A stretch of DNA of 64,000 nucleotides from assembly GCA_948144175.1 (NCBI GenBank), contig CANXME010002010.1, positions 1-64,000 on the forward strand. Reading direction: 5' to 3'. The notes under the pieces were generated by a model. It worked only from the letters and a program-made list of their open reading frames with translations, was not told the origin of the DNA and did no database searches. Position 1 is the stretch's first letter; every line of letters starts with the position of its first letter. Positions 42,083 to 53,981 of the stretch are shown in pieces. The position numbers and the translations under genes are program-made. The stretch comes from Closterium sp. NIES-65 (lineage: Eukaryota; Streptophyta; Zygnematophyceae; Desmidiales; Closteriaceae).

Positions 42083-45000
42083 ATGGCGGGCAACACCTCG
42101 GCGGTAGCTGGTGAATCTTCACCTCAAGATCGTAGCGGCAGCCAAGATTCTGGTGTTTCTGCGCCAAGGGGGGCGCGAACAAGCCAGGGCTCGCTGATCA
42201 AGGAGGTGCTGAAAAACTTCACCGTCGAGAAGTTCTATGGTGAGGGCTATGATGATTGGGCCTGGAAAATGCAACTTTATTTCGGTCAGATCGGTTTGCT
42301 GAAACTAATGATTGGGGAGGAACCTAGACCGAGTGACCCCGCCCTTCAGGAAGATTGGGACGAGTGCGCCTCGGCTGGCTTCTACTTGATATCGCAGAGT
42401 TTGGAGCTGAACCAGCGTCACCACGTCATGCACCTGCTGCCGGAGGTTGAGTGTGGTCCGAAGGCGTAGACGGTGTTGAAGGAGCTGCACGCCCCTACCT
42501 ACGACGCTCATGATGGAGAGGGAGCTGTCCGCGTTGCGCCTAAGCGAGGGAGAGCCGATACAACCCATCCTGGACAAGATGCGTGATCTCTACGCGAAGC
42601 TGGCGATCGCGGGAATCACCTACCCGGAGCAGACCAAGTGCCTGAAGATGCTCTCGCTGCTGCCGGAATCGTGTCTTCAATTCACAAGCAGATTGAGCCT
42701 GCCGCAGAACCAGAGCCCGTGGACGCTCGAGTGGGTGCAGACGAAGATTCTGGAGGAGGACTTCCGTTACCGCCAATTGAGGGGTGGAGATGACGGCAGC
42801 AGCGGCTACGGGATGCAAGGGAGCCAATGTGGCAAAGGACGTGGCTTCGGTGGTGCTGGACGTGGTGCAAAGAAAGACGACGACTCCAACGACCAACAAG
42901 GAGGTACCGGTTGGGGTCGCGGTGCGAAATCTGGACGTGGGGGCAAGTCGGGTGCTGGTGGCAAAATGAAAGGGAGTTGCTGGTATTGTGAGAAGGAAGG
43001 GCACCCCTGGTTTTTGTGCTATAAGAAACCCGATGGATGGGCCCCCCAGAATCGTCACCAGGATGGCGGCGCGCGGACGAAACAGAAAAACAGCGCCAAC
43101 ATGGTCGCTGATTCGTCCGACAACAACCCGAAGGGCAACGGCGGTGCGGAGAAGAAGAAGGAGCGCACCGCGCCGCGGGCCAATTCTTCCATATGGGAGA
43201 CAAGGGGGAGCAAGGAGACGCATCTGCTAAGGTTGGAGCAGAGCTGCACCCTCTGGACTATTGGGTGTTGGACACAGGGGCTGCTTGGACAATGACGCCG
43301 CGCAAGGACCTGCTGGACGACGTACGCGCTGCACCGATTAACGAGGTGTGCTCTGCCTCTGGACACATGTTGAAGGTGGCTGGTGCGGGACGAGCTGCAT
43401 TTAAGGGAGTGGATGGCAGGCCGGTGATGCTGCATGACGTGCTCCTCGTCCCCGACCTGAAGGCCAACCTTATCTCCCTCCGTAAGCTTGGCAAGGCTGG
43501 GGTGAACACCAACACGGATGGGGCACGCACTTACAAGGAGAAGCTGGGCAATCGGGTGCTTTGGGATCTGCACGAGAGCAAGGACGTGTACAGATCTATG
43601 TAGCAGCTGCCGGCCCTGGCGTGGCACGGTGGGGGGCATGCTAGAAAAGGGTCTGCATCCCAGGGGGAGTGCAACGCCATTGGAGGGGTTGGTGTGAAAG
43701 TGTCGGCCAGATCTGGGGAGACGGATTGGGCAACTGCACACCGACGTTTGGGGCATATGGTAATGCCTTTGCTGAAGCAGCTGGAGAAGGATGGAGCCGT
43801 TAAGGGCTTGAAGCTGAACGGACAACCACCCGATGATAACTGTGAAATTTGCCTCCTTTCAAAGTTCACCCGTTTCCCCTTCCATAGTGTGGCTGGCAGG
43901 AGCAAAAAGCCGTTGGAGCTGGTCCACATGGACTTGGTGGGGCCGCTGCTGGTGCAAGGGCACAAGGGGGAGCGGTACTTCCAAACCATAGTGGATGACT
44001 GGAGCAGGCTAATGTGGGCGTATCCGCTGAAGCAGAAGGACCATGCCGCCTCCACTATTCGAGACGATTGGCTGCCGTTCGTGGAGAAGCAAGCGGAGTG
44101 TGTGGTGAAGCGGATTAGGACAGATCGGGGTGGTGAGTTCCTTGGAGCTGAGATGACGGCCTGGCTCAAGAAGCAGGGCATCCAGAGGGAGCTGATCACG
44201 GCTTACACCCCACAGTCCAACGGTGTAGCAGAACGGGCGAACCGGACAATTCTGGAGACAGCTAGGGCGCTGCTCATAGAATCTGGGATGGGCAACTTGA
44301 TGTGGCCCCATGCTGTTCGGCACGCTACCGTCGCTAGGGACAGGGTACTCACAAAGGTTGGGGATGACTCGTGGGTGCCGTTGGAGAGGTGGCTTGGGAG
44401 GAAGCCGCCGGTGGACATGCTGAGGGTGTTCGGTTGCATCGCAGTCGCCCACGTCCCCAAGACCTACCGCAGTAAGTTGGGGGCGAGTGCAATCTGGTGT
44501 GTGCATTTGGGGCTGGCTGTTGAGAGCAAGGGATGGCATGATGTGAAGTTTGTTGAGGGCATGATGTATGGGAGCTGGGAGAAACAGCCGGAGGCCAGGG
44601 TGTCCCAGCAAATGGAGCAGATCACCATGCAGCTGGACCTGACTCCCAGTGTGTGGGAGGAGGGAGAAGAGGCAGCTGCAGAGGGTGGTGATGGAAAGAA
44701 GGTACAGGAGGCACCTGCTGGTGGAGAAAATAATGTGGAGACTAGCACTAGTGGAGCTGCTGGATCTGAGGGGGGAGAGCAGCAGCAGGGGAAAACTAAG
44801 AAGCCGAAGGGTGTCGTTATGAAGGGATGGGAGACACCCGTCTCCAGGCCAGGACGTACCGTATGGCTACTAAGAAGCTGACTGCAGGAGCTGATGTAGC
44901 GGAGCAGCAGCTTGGGACCGAGGAGGCGTTGCTGATTCTACCGCATGGCTATGACCCGGATGAGGAGGATGAGCCTGCGTACTGTTTTCTTGCCCCTGCA

Positions 45001-46614
45001 CCAGAGGAACCAGCTAGCATGGAAGAGGCATTAGCTGGACCAGATAGGGACAAATGGCTGGCTTCTAGGGATGCTGAGTACCAGAGCCTGCTGGAGAATG
45101 GGACTTGGGAACTAGTGGTGCTGCTTGAGGGAAAGAAAGCAGTACAATGCAAGTGGGTGCTAAGGATCAAGACTGACGACAAGGGGCAGGTCACCATCTA
45201 CAAGAGTAGGTTGGTGGCTAAGGGGTTTATGCAGAAGGAGAAGCGGGACTTCAATGAGATCTTTGCTCCCACTGCCAAACCCCCTACCCTTCGTGTCTTG
45301 TTGGCAGATGCAGCCGTTGGTGGGAAGTTCATTATCCAGATGGACATATCAACGGCATTCCTCAACGGGATTTTAGAGGAGGAGGTGTTCATGACGCAGC
45401 CGCCTGGGTATGAGGATGGTACGGGCAGGGTGTGCAAGCTGAAAAAGTCCATCTACGGCTTGAAGCAGGCGCCACGCTGCTGGTACCAGAAGCTGGCAGC
45501 TGTTTTAGAGGAGATGGGATTCAAGACCAGCAGCTGTGATGAGAGCCTCTTTCTCAAGGGGGAGGGGGAGAAGCTGGTGTTGTTTCTGGTCTACGTGGAC
45601 GACATTCTTCTCTTCAGCAGCAGCATGAAAGAGATCCAGAAAGTGCAGCAGCAGCTGATGGAGAACTTCAAGTGCAAGAACCTTGGGGAGGTAAAATACT
45701 ACCTCGGGATGCATGTGGAGAGGGATCCAGATCACAGGTGGTTGAAACTGCACCAGGAGAAGTTCATCAAGGAGCTGGGGGAGAAGTATGGGATTGAGAA
45801 TGAGCGCAAGGTTGCAACTCCCCTGCCAGCAGAATTCAAGCTTGTGAAAGCTGCAGAGGATGAAGGGGTTGAAGCTGAGGAGCAGCAGCAATTCCAGTCC
45901 TTGGTGGGCAGCCTCTTGTATGCAGCTGTTCACACGAGGCCTGACATCTCTTTCTCGGTTGGGCAGCTAGCTAGGGTGGTGCAGAATCCATCAGAGGAGC
46001 AGGTGGATGCAGCTGAGCATGTGGTGAAGTATCTGAACTCTCATCCAAGCATTGGAGTTCAATACTCCGCATCTGCACACGTGAAACAGAAAGGGGTTGA
46101 GGTGCTGAAAGAGAAGGGAGAGAGGCTTGGAGAAGGCAAGCTTTTTCTCACTTGCTTTACCGATGCAACTGGGGCCTCTGAGAAGGAGGATTACTTTTCT
46201 GTAGGAGGATACATCTGCGTAGTTTGGGGAGGACCGGTTAGTTGGAGGTCAAAGAAGCAGACGGAGACAGCACTCTCTTCCGTGGAGTCAGAGTACATGG
46301 CAATGTTCCACGGGGTGAAGGAGGTGATTTGGCTGAGGAGGTTGTTAGAGGAGATTGGTCAGGAGCAGAAGTTTGCTACGCCGCTGTTTTGTGATAGCAA
46401 GGGGGCTCTTCGAATGGCCAGAAACGCTGTGCTTCATGGGCTCAATAAGCACATGCGTCTCAAGCGGCACTGGCTGCGTAAGGAGGTGAAGAGGGGGACG
46501 GTGAATCCGATCTACATCAAGACTCACCAGCAGCCAGCAGACTTCCTCACCAAGAGGCTTGCGGATGAGCCTCATTGGCGTTGTGTGCGCATGAGTGAAA
46601 TGAGCATGAACTAG
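42083..46614 (+). pseudogene. gag-pol pseudogene of element I
   Basis: ATG at 42,083 (MAGNTSAVAGESS). Lesions in order: TGG to TAG at 42,467; loss of about 8 nt near 42,500; a 5-nt duplication (CGCGC-type) near 43,175; TGG to TAG near 43,601; loss of about 40 nt near 44,537 after GGGATGGC; and a one-base loss near 44,861 (CGTACCGTATGG). The knuckle CWYCEKEGHPWFLC, protease LDTGAAWTM, integrase TDRGGEF and NGVAERANR are each visible in separate frames. The last frame, 44,827-46,614, keeps a complete RT (MDISTAFLNG, YGLKQAPRCWY, YVDDILLF) and RNase H to MSMN. Confidence 0.92.
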
Positions 46615-46656
46615 CATGGAATGATGGAAATGCAGCCGGCAGGCTGAGGGGGAGTG

Positions 46657-47750
46657 TGTTGGATGCAAATTCACATTGCACGACATCCTGCCGTGTGTTT
46701 GTACGAGTATGCGTGTGCAAATCCATTTGCGTGTGAATGGTATGTTCATCTGTTTGTTTGCTTTCGCAATTTTTGCTTGAAGCATTTGCAGGTACTCGCA
46801 CAATATGCGTTTGGGCACAACGTTGTACGCGCTATGAAACAGTACAAGCAGAAAGGACGAGCTCGCAAAGGAACCCAAGATGGAAGCTTTGTGGTTCGGC
46901 TTACTTGATTGCGCAGATTCAGTTCTATCAGACTCGAAATTGTACTGTTTTGTTTGGTTGACTATAGTGTAGCAGGGCAGGCACTATAGGGGTACAATTT
47001 AGGTGAAGTTTGGATGTTGTTTGTTTGTATCTGCATGCTACAGGGCCAGGGGAAACCAGCGGAACCAGCATTTGGCTGGTTGGGCAAAGACAAAACAGGT
47101 TCTGTTTTTAGGACCTGAACCTGGTTGTTGTTTTCCCAGGTTGGAAAAACAGAACCAGAGGTTGTTCACCAACCTACCGCCTGCTATTTTGTCCAGCCAG
47201 GTTGGTTCTGTTGCTTGGAATTATTTGGGATCATCCCTGGTTGTTCCCAGGTTGATTCCCAAGGTCCTTGCTAGCTAGAGCTATTTATTCCTTCTCTGTT
47301 TGTACCTGAATATAGTGAAATTGATTCAAGCGAATTCCTTCCTTGCTGGAATTTCCTTTCTACGCGGTGCGACGGCGGAATGCTACCCGAGTCAACGCTA
47401 GTACGCTAGCACTCCAAAGCTAGGCAAACACTGTCCGAGCCATAACTTCGTAATGGCAGAACTTTTCGCGAGGCAACTTGGTTCATTTTAAAGCTCTTGG
47501 AGCGAGCTTCGATATAGTAAATTCTCAGCTTAATCCGATCAACAGTCTGCACGATACGCTGCGCGACGTTCAAGGTACTCTTCTTATTTTGACTAAGTCT
47601 CTCTTGATCCCTCTCTCTACAAACTCGGATCCGAAGATAGGGGCTGGTCTTGTACCAGGCACCCAAGGACCCTTGGAGGTGACCCTGAGGAGAGGTTTTA
47701 AGTTTGATAAAGTCTTGATAGCTTGAGTTTATTAGGCCCTTACACCAACA
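46657..47750 (+). repeat. LTR shared by element I (3' LTR) and unit J (1,094 bp), probably recombinant
   Basis: Its 5' part follows I's polypurine tract normally. Its 3' part matches the LTR at 52,894-53,981. It ends CCAACA and abuts CTAGTCTCCACACC of minus-strand coding, the identical joint seen at 53,981/53,982. Confidence 0.88.
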
Positions 47751-49863
47751 CTAGTCTCCACACCATTGTTTTCACTAGTAGGTGCCTCCTGCACCTTCTC
47801 TCCATCACCACCCTCTGCAGCTGCCTCCTCTCCCTCCTCCCACACACAAGGAGTCAGGTCCAGCTGCATTGTGATCTGCTCCATCTGTTGGGACACGCTT
47901 CCGGCTGCTTCTCCCAGCTCCCATACATCATGCCCTTAACAAACTTCACATCCCTGCTGTCAAACAACATACTTCTGGATGGTTCCCATAGCAGCAATTC
48001 CTTGCTCTCAACAGCCAGCCCCAAATGCACACACCAGATTGCACTTGCCCCTAACTTACTGCGGTAGGACTTGGGGACGTGGGCAACTGCCATGCACCCG
48101 AACACCCTAACCATGTCCACCGGCGGCTTCCTCCTAAGCCACCTCTCCAACGGCACCCACGAGTCATCCCCAACCTTGGTGAGTACCCTGTTCCTAGCGA
48201 CGGTAGCGTGCCGAATAGCATGGGGCCACATCAAGTTGCCCAGCCCAGATTCTATGAGCAGCGCCCTAGCCGTCTCCAGAATTGCCCGGTTCGCTCATTC
48301 TGCTACACCGTTGGACTATGGGGTGTAAGCCGTCGTCAGCCATCTGGATGCCCTGCTTCTTTAGCAAGGCCGTTATCTCAGCTCTAAGGAACTCACCACC
48401 CCGATCTGTCCTAATCCGCTTCACCACACACTCCGCAGCGAATCTTCGCGTAACGTAGAGGATGCGTGGTCCTTTTGCTTCAGCGGATATGCAAACATAA
48501 GCCTACTCCTATCATCTACTATGTTCAGAAAGTACCGCTCCCCCTTGTGCCCCTGAACCGGCAGCGGCCCCACCGAGTCCATGTGGACCAGCTCCAACGA
48601 CTTCTTGCTCCTGCTAGTCATACTATGGAAGGGGAAACGGGTAAACTTTGAGAGCAAACAGATTTCACAATTCTCATAAGGTGGCTGTCCGTTCAGCTTC
48701 AGACCCTTAACGGCTTCATCTTTCTCCATCTGCTTCAACAAGGGCATTGCCACATTGCCCAAACGTCGGTGTGCCGTTGCCCAATCCGTCTCCCCAGATC
48801 TGGCCGACACTTTCATACCAACCCCTCCAACAGCGTTGCAACCCCCCTGGGATGCAGACCCCTCTCCAGCCTGCCCCCCACCATGCCACGCCAACGTCGG
48901 CAGCTGCCACTGGGATCTGTACACGTCCGTGCTCTCGTGCAGATCCCAAAGCACCCGATTGCCCAGCTGCCCCTTGTACGTGTGTGCCCTATCCGTGCTA
49001 GTTCTTACCCCAGCCTTGCCAAGCTTACGGAGGGAGATGAGGTTGGCCTTGAGGTCAGGAACAAGGAGAACGTCGTGCAGCACCACCGGCTTGCCATCCG
49101 CTCCCTTTAACATAGCTCGTCCCGCACCAGCCACCATCAGCGCCTGTTCAGAGGAGGAGCACACCTCGTTGATCGGTGCAGCGCATACGTGGTCCAGCAG
49201 GTCATTGTGCGGCGTCATCGTCCAAGCAGCGCCCGTGTCCAACACCCTATAATCCAGGGGGTGCAGCTCTGCTCCAACCTTGGCAGAGGCGTCTCCTTGC
49301 TTCCCCTGCTCTCCAATATGGAAGAACTGGCCCGTGGTGCTCTCCTTCGCGTAGAGGTCGCGCATCTTGTCCAGTTGCACCGGCTCTCCCTCGCCCAGGC
49401 ACAACGCGGACAGCTCCCTCTCCAGCATCAACGCTGCAACAACGGAGGTCGGGGCGTGCAACTCCTTCAATACGGTCCACGCCTTCGGACTGCACTCAAC
49501 CTCCGGCTACAAGTGCACGTCGTGGTGAGACTGGTTCAGCTCCGAACTCTGCGACATCAAATAGTAGCCAGCTGAGGAGCGCTCGTCCCAATCTTCCTGC
49601 AGCGTGGGGTCACTCGGTCTAGGCTCCTTCCCAATTATTTGTATCAGCAATCTAATCTGACGGAAATAGAGTTGCATCTTCTAGGCCCAATCATCATAAC
49701 CCTCACTGTTAAACTTCTTGACTGTGAAGTTCTTTGGCACCTCCTTGACCAGCGAGCCCTGGTTTGTTCGCGCTCCCCTTGGTGCTGAAACGTCAGAATC
49801 TTGGCTGCCGCTAATATCTTGGGCTGAAGATTCACCAGCTCCTGTTGAGGTGTTGCCCGTCAT
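47751..49863 (-). pseudogene. truncated gag-protease-integrase pseudogene J
   Basis: Minus strand from ATG at 49,863 (MTGNTSTGAGESS). A TAG replaces Trp at 49,681 after EGYDDWA. Gag then joins the protease leader directly (RDLYAKESTTGQFFHIGE): about 480 nt including the CCHC knuckle are missing, as in K. Protease reads LDTGAAWTM. GAG-pre-integrase and part of integrase follow, with a deletion near 48,436 that removes the segment before the second Asp. The region ends in the linker (VETS) at LTR 46,657-47,750. Confidence 0.88.
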
Positions 49864-49894
49864 TGGTACCTATAACCAGGATCACTATAACGCA

Positions 49895-49906
49895 GCTCTG
49901 ATACCA
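49895..49906 (-). promoter_or_regulatory. primer-binding site of unit J (tRNA-iMet)
   Basis: TGGTATCAGAGC on the minus strand, 3 nt from the LTR at 49,910. Confidence 0.88.
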
Positions 49907-49909
49907 GCT

Positions 49910-50971
49910 TGTTGGTTTAGGGGCCTAATAAGCTCAAGCAATTAAGACTCAATCAAGGGTCATTGGGTGCCTGGTACAAGACCAGCCCCTATCCTCGGGT
50001 CCGAGTTTGTAGAGAGAGGAGTCAAGAATGTCTTAGCCAAAATAACAAGAGTACTTTGAACGTCGCGCAGCGTATCATGCAGACCGTGGATCGGATTAAG
50101 CCAAGAATTTCTTATTTCGAAGCTCGCTCCCAAAGCTTTAAAATGAACCAACTTGCCTCGCGAAAAGTTCTGCCATTACGAAGTTATGGCTCGGATAGCG
50201 TTTGCATAGCGTTGGAGTGCTAGCGTACTAGCGTTGACTCGGGTAGCATTCCGCCGTCGCACCGCGTAGAAACGAAATTCCAGGAAGGGATGAATATGCT
50301 TGAATCAAATGGACTATATCCAGGTATAAACAGAGAAGGAATAAATAGTTCTAGCTAGCAAGGACCTTGGGAATAAACCTGGGAACAACCAGGGATGATC
50401 CCAAATAATTCCAAGCAACAGAACCAACCTGGCTGGACAAAACAGTAGGTGGTAGGTTGGTAAACAACCTCTGGTTCTGTTTTTCCAACCTGGGAAAACA
50501 ACAACCAGGTTCAGGTCCAAAAAAACAGAACCTGTTTTATCTTTGCCCAACCAGCCAAATGCTGGTTCCGCTTGTTTCCCCTGGCCCTGTAGCATGCAGA
50601 TACAGACAAACAACATCCAACCTTCACCTAAATTGTACCCCTATAGTGCCTGCCCTGCTAGACTATAGTCAACCGAACAAAACAGTACAATTTCGAATTG
50701 GATAGAACTGAATCGCGCAATCAATTCAACCGAACCGCAAAGCTTCCGTCTTGGGTTCCTTTGCGAGCTCGTCTTTTCTGCTTGTACTGTTCATAGCACG
50801 TACAATGATGTGCCGAAGCGCACAATGCGCGATTACCTTCAAATGCTTCAAGCGAAAATTGCGAAAGCAAACAAACATACGAACATTCCATTCACATCCG
50901 AATGCATTCGCGCATGCATACTCGTACAAACAGACGGCAGGATGTCGTGCAAAGTGAATATGCACCCAACA
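49910..50971 (-). repeat. 5' LTR of unit J (1,062 bp)
   Basis: Plus-strand TGTTGGTTTAGG...ATGCACCCAACA. It has the same length and variants (CTTGTTTCCCC, CAAAAAAACAG) as the LTR at 56,143, and abuts a diverged plus-strand LTR fragment at 50,972. Confidence 0.9.
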
Positions 50972-51364
50972 TGTTTTTATGACCTGAACCTGGTTGTTTT
51001 TCTAGGTTGAAAAAACAGAACCACAGGTTGTTTACCAACCTACCAGCTGCTGCTTTATCCAGCCAGGTTGGATCTGTTGCTTCGAATTATTTGGGATCAA
51101 CCCTGGTTGTTCCGAGGCTGATTCCCAAGGTACTTGCTAGCTAAAACTCTTTTATTCTGAGATATAGTGAAATTGGTTCAAGCGAATTCCTTCGTTGCTG
51201 AAATTTTGTTTCTACGTGGTTCGATGGTGGAATGATATTGAGTCAACGCTAGTACGCTAGCACTACGGTGTTAGTTCAACGCTGTCCGAGCCAGAACTTC
51301 ATGTTGGCAGAACTTTTCGCGAGGCAACTTGGTTCGTCTTAAAGCTCTTAGAGCGAGCTTCGAT
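50972..51364 (+). repeat. diverged LTR fragment L' (393 bp)
   Basis: It begins TGTTTTTATGACCTGAACC, mid-LTR, and runs to GAGCGAGCTTCGATA. It matches 57,205-57,599 and is cut at a short ATA overlap with the transposase sequence at 51,363. Confidence 0.85.
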
Positions 51365-52893
51365 ACAGAGAGGGTTTGCATACCATGCAGGTGGTGAGAT
51401 GATGTCTTAGCAAGATGCAAACCGAGTATGGACCTGGCGATGCCATCAAGAAGCGGCTGCAGCACGGTGATGACGCAACACTGGAAGAGCATCACCTTCT
51501 CCACGGCAAACATTGCAGACGGGGAGATAGGAAGGAGGGCAAGTAGTGTGTGCCCAGCTTTCCCCCATCGCTTGGCCTGGGAGATGTTGGCCAGCGTCAT
51601 CATGAGCGGCCACGCCTTCTTCCGGCCGTTGTTGCTCATGTGCGTCACATCCGAATATAAGATGATCCCCCCCACAACTTCGGACCAACCGAAGTGTTCC
51701 TACAGTGCACGACAAAGCGGCAATGGACAGACGGTTTAGGGCTCAAGATGCTCTTGACAGATCAGTGCAGCGATGGAGGCATGAGGAAGGATTGGGTTTG
51801 GGGTGGCAACGTGGTCTTTCCTTACCTGAGCATCGTTCCACCACGTTACTGTTTCAACGTGGTATAGCGACGGCCGCCTGCGTCAGGGTCCTCAGCAACA
51901 CGCGCCTTGAGCTTGAAGCCGGGCGCGTTGTTGGGATGTCCAAACATTTTAGCGAATGCCTGGTGTACGGTGGCGAAGGCAGGTAAGAGGAGAGGCATGG
52001 TTAGTGGCGGTGAAGGTGGGTGTACGGTTAATACAAGGATAACTACTTACATGCAAACCCTGTGTGCCTCATCATCATTTCATGGCCTTGAATGCAAAGT
52101 CGGCTTACCTGGGCTGAGTTCTGAAAGAGCAAGCGCAGTGGTGGATGACCGTCAATCTCGAAGGTCGCCACCGACCATCCGCGATTGAGCCCTGCCAAAC
52201 GCTCCATCTCGAACCGCTCCAGATCCTTACAGTTCCGGAGCTCCAAGACCACAAGAGGCGCAAGGCCGGGCTCTATGACTAGCTGAAGCAGGCCGTTGAT
52301 GTCAACCTCGGCCATTCGCATTCCGCCATTCACGCACCGAATGAAATGTAGCAGCTTCAACGCGAGTGGATTGAGGGGCGTAGCATTGCTCTATCCAGAG
52401 ATGATTGTTGGCGGCGCGACATGACTCCCTTCGGGCCGGCTCTCATGATGGTCACTCGTGTCAGCCGCAGGAGCTCCTGGTTGTGGTTGATGTTCATCTT
52501 CAGGAGGCCCCTTGTTCACGTCGTTGGGAGTTTCGTCAACGTGAGCTTCAGGCACGCGTGGAGGACCGCTCACACTGACGGCGTTGGATGTGTTAGACGC
52601 TGTAGGTGAACCGGGGGCGGCTGGAGCGTCCGACAGAATGTCGTGGACGAATAGCAGAACGTGAAGACCGGCGGTCGGTGCAGATCGCGTCGGCCTTGCC
52701 ACGGTGGATAGTCCTTGGCAAGGGGTCCGCCGTGACTTATGACCGCCATAAACTTGGGCGTTGGGGAACCATCTGTTGTAGAACTCGCAGACGACACCTG
52801 GTAAAGAGCCCATGTGTTACGGATCCGTTGTAGAGTCGAGAAATCGCCTATGAAGCTACTAGCCGTGATGAAGCGTGTGAACTCATTAAGTAC
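51363..52893 (-). pseudogene. Plavaka-like (CMC) transposase, N-terminal half, duplicate copy
   Basis: Minus-strand exon-like blocks. About 52,813-52,109 starts MGSLPGVVCEFYNRW, has one TAG at about 52,391, then LLHFIRCVNGGMRMAEVD and RGWSVATFEIDGHPPLRLLF, ending CAG/GTAAGC. Block 51,959-51,826 contains AFAKMFGHPNNAPGFKLKAR; its end reads WWNDAQ only after a one-base frame change, so it is frameshifted. Block 51,699 to about 51,384 contains EHFGWSEVVGGIILYSDVTH and KKAWPLMMTLANI, the SDxT...W-x-L-x-L-x-NI signature of Plavaka transposases. The C-terminal half is missing beyond 51,363. It preserves about 620 nt that the copy at 62,700 has lost. Confidence 0.75.
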
Positions 52894-53981
52894 TGTTGGG
52901 TGCAAACTCACATTGCACGACATCCTGCCGTCTCTTTGTACGAGTATGCGTGTGCGAATGCATTTGCGTGTGAATGGTATGTTCGTGTGTTTGTTTGGTT
53001 TTGCAATTTTCGCTTGAAGCATTTGCAGGTACTCGCACAATGTGCGCTTCGGCACAACATTGTACGCGCTATGAACAGTACAAGCAGAAAGGACGAGCTC
53101 GCAAAGGAACCCAAGATGGAAGCTTCGCGGTTCGGCTTACTTGATTGCATAGATTCAGTTCTATCCAACTCGAAATTGTACTATTTTGTTTGGTTGACTA
53201 TAGTGTAGCAGGGCAGGCACTATAGGGGTACAATTTAGGTGAAGGTTGGATGTTGTTTGTCTGTATCTGCATGCTACAGGGCCAGGGGAAACCAGCGGAA
53301 CCAGCATTTGGCTGGTTGGGCAAAGACAAAACAGGTTCTGTTTTTAGGACCTGAACCTGGTTGTTGTTTTCCCAGGTTGGAAAAACAGAACCAGAGGTTG
53401 TTTACCAACCTACCACCTGCTATTTTGTCCAGACAGGTTAGTTCTGTTGCTTGGAATTATTTGGGATCATCCTTGGTTGTTCCCAGGTTGATTCCCAAGG
53501 TCCTTGCTAGCTAGAACTATTTATTCCTTCTCTGTTTCTACCTGAGTGAAATTGATTCAAGCGAATTCCTTCCTTGCTGGAATTTCCTTTCTACGCGGTG
53601 CGACGGCGGAATGCTACCTGAGTTAACGCCAGTACGCTAGCACTCCAACGCTAGGCAAACGCTATCTGAGCCATAACTTCGTAATGGCAGAACTTTTCGC
53701 GAGGCAACTTGGTTCATTTTAAAGCTCTTGGAGCGAGATTCGATATAGTAAATTCTCAGCTTAATCCGATCAACGGTCTGCACGATACGCTGCGCGACGT
53801 TCAAGGTACTCTTGTTTTTTTGACTAAGTCTCTCTTGATCCCTCTCTCTACAAACTCGGATCCGAAGATAGGGGCTGGTCTTGTACCAGGCACCCAAGGA
53901 CCCTTGGAGGTGACCCTGAGGAGAGGTTTTAAGTTTGATAAAGTCTTAATAGCTTGAGTTTATTAGGCCCTTACACCAACA
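52894..53981 (+). repeat. LTR of unit K inserted in Plavaka-like sequence (1,088 bp)
   Basis: TGTTGGGTGCAAACTCAC...ACACCAACA. The left flank ATTAAGTAC is identical to that of the LTR at 63,607. The right end abuts CTAGTCTCCACACC of the minus-strand coding region, as at 47,750. Confidence 0.9.

Larger units (their letters stand above)
41000..47750 (+). mobile_element. Ty1/copia element I, full layout, no matching TSD
   Basis: 5' LTR (41,000-42,036), primer site, broken gag-pol, polypurine tract (46,646-46,656) and an LTR (46,657-47,750). The flanks are CTCCA on the left and CTAGT on the right, so they are not a TSD. The right LTR's 3' part carries variants (AAGTCTCTCTTGATCC, GGATCCGAAGATAGG) otherwise seen only in the LTR at 52,894, which points to a recombinant LTR. 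Confidence 0.87.

Noticed and set aside
40995..47755. TSD for element I
   Set aside because: CTCCA on the left and CTAGT on the right do not match. CTCCA recurs by chance at 47,756-47,760 inside coding sequence.
46657..50971. Units J and K as a true inverted-LTR element made by self-integration
   Set aside because: Outer flanks do not form a TSD (K: AGTAC versus TGTTT), and the layout is better explained by an LTR element nested in a minus-strand copy followed by LTR recombination. Self-integration is not excluded for the original joint.
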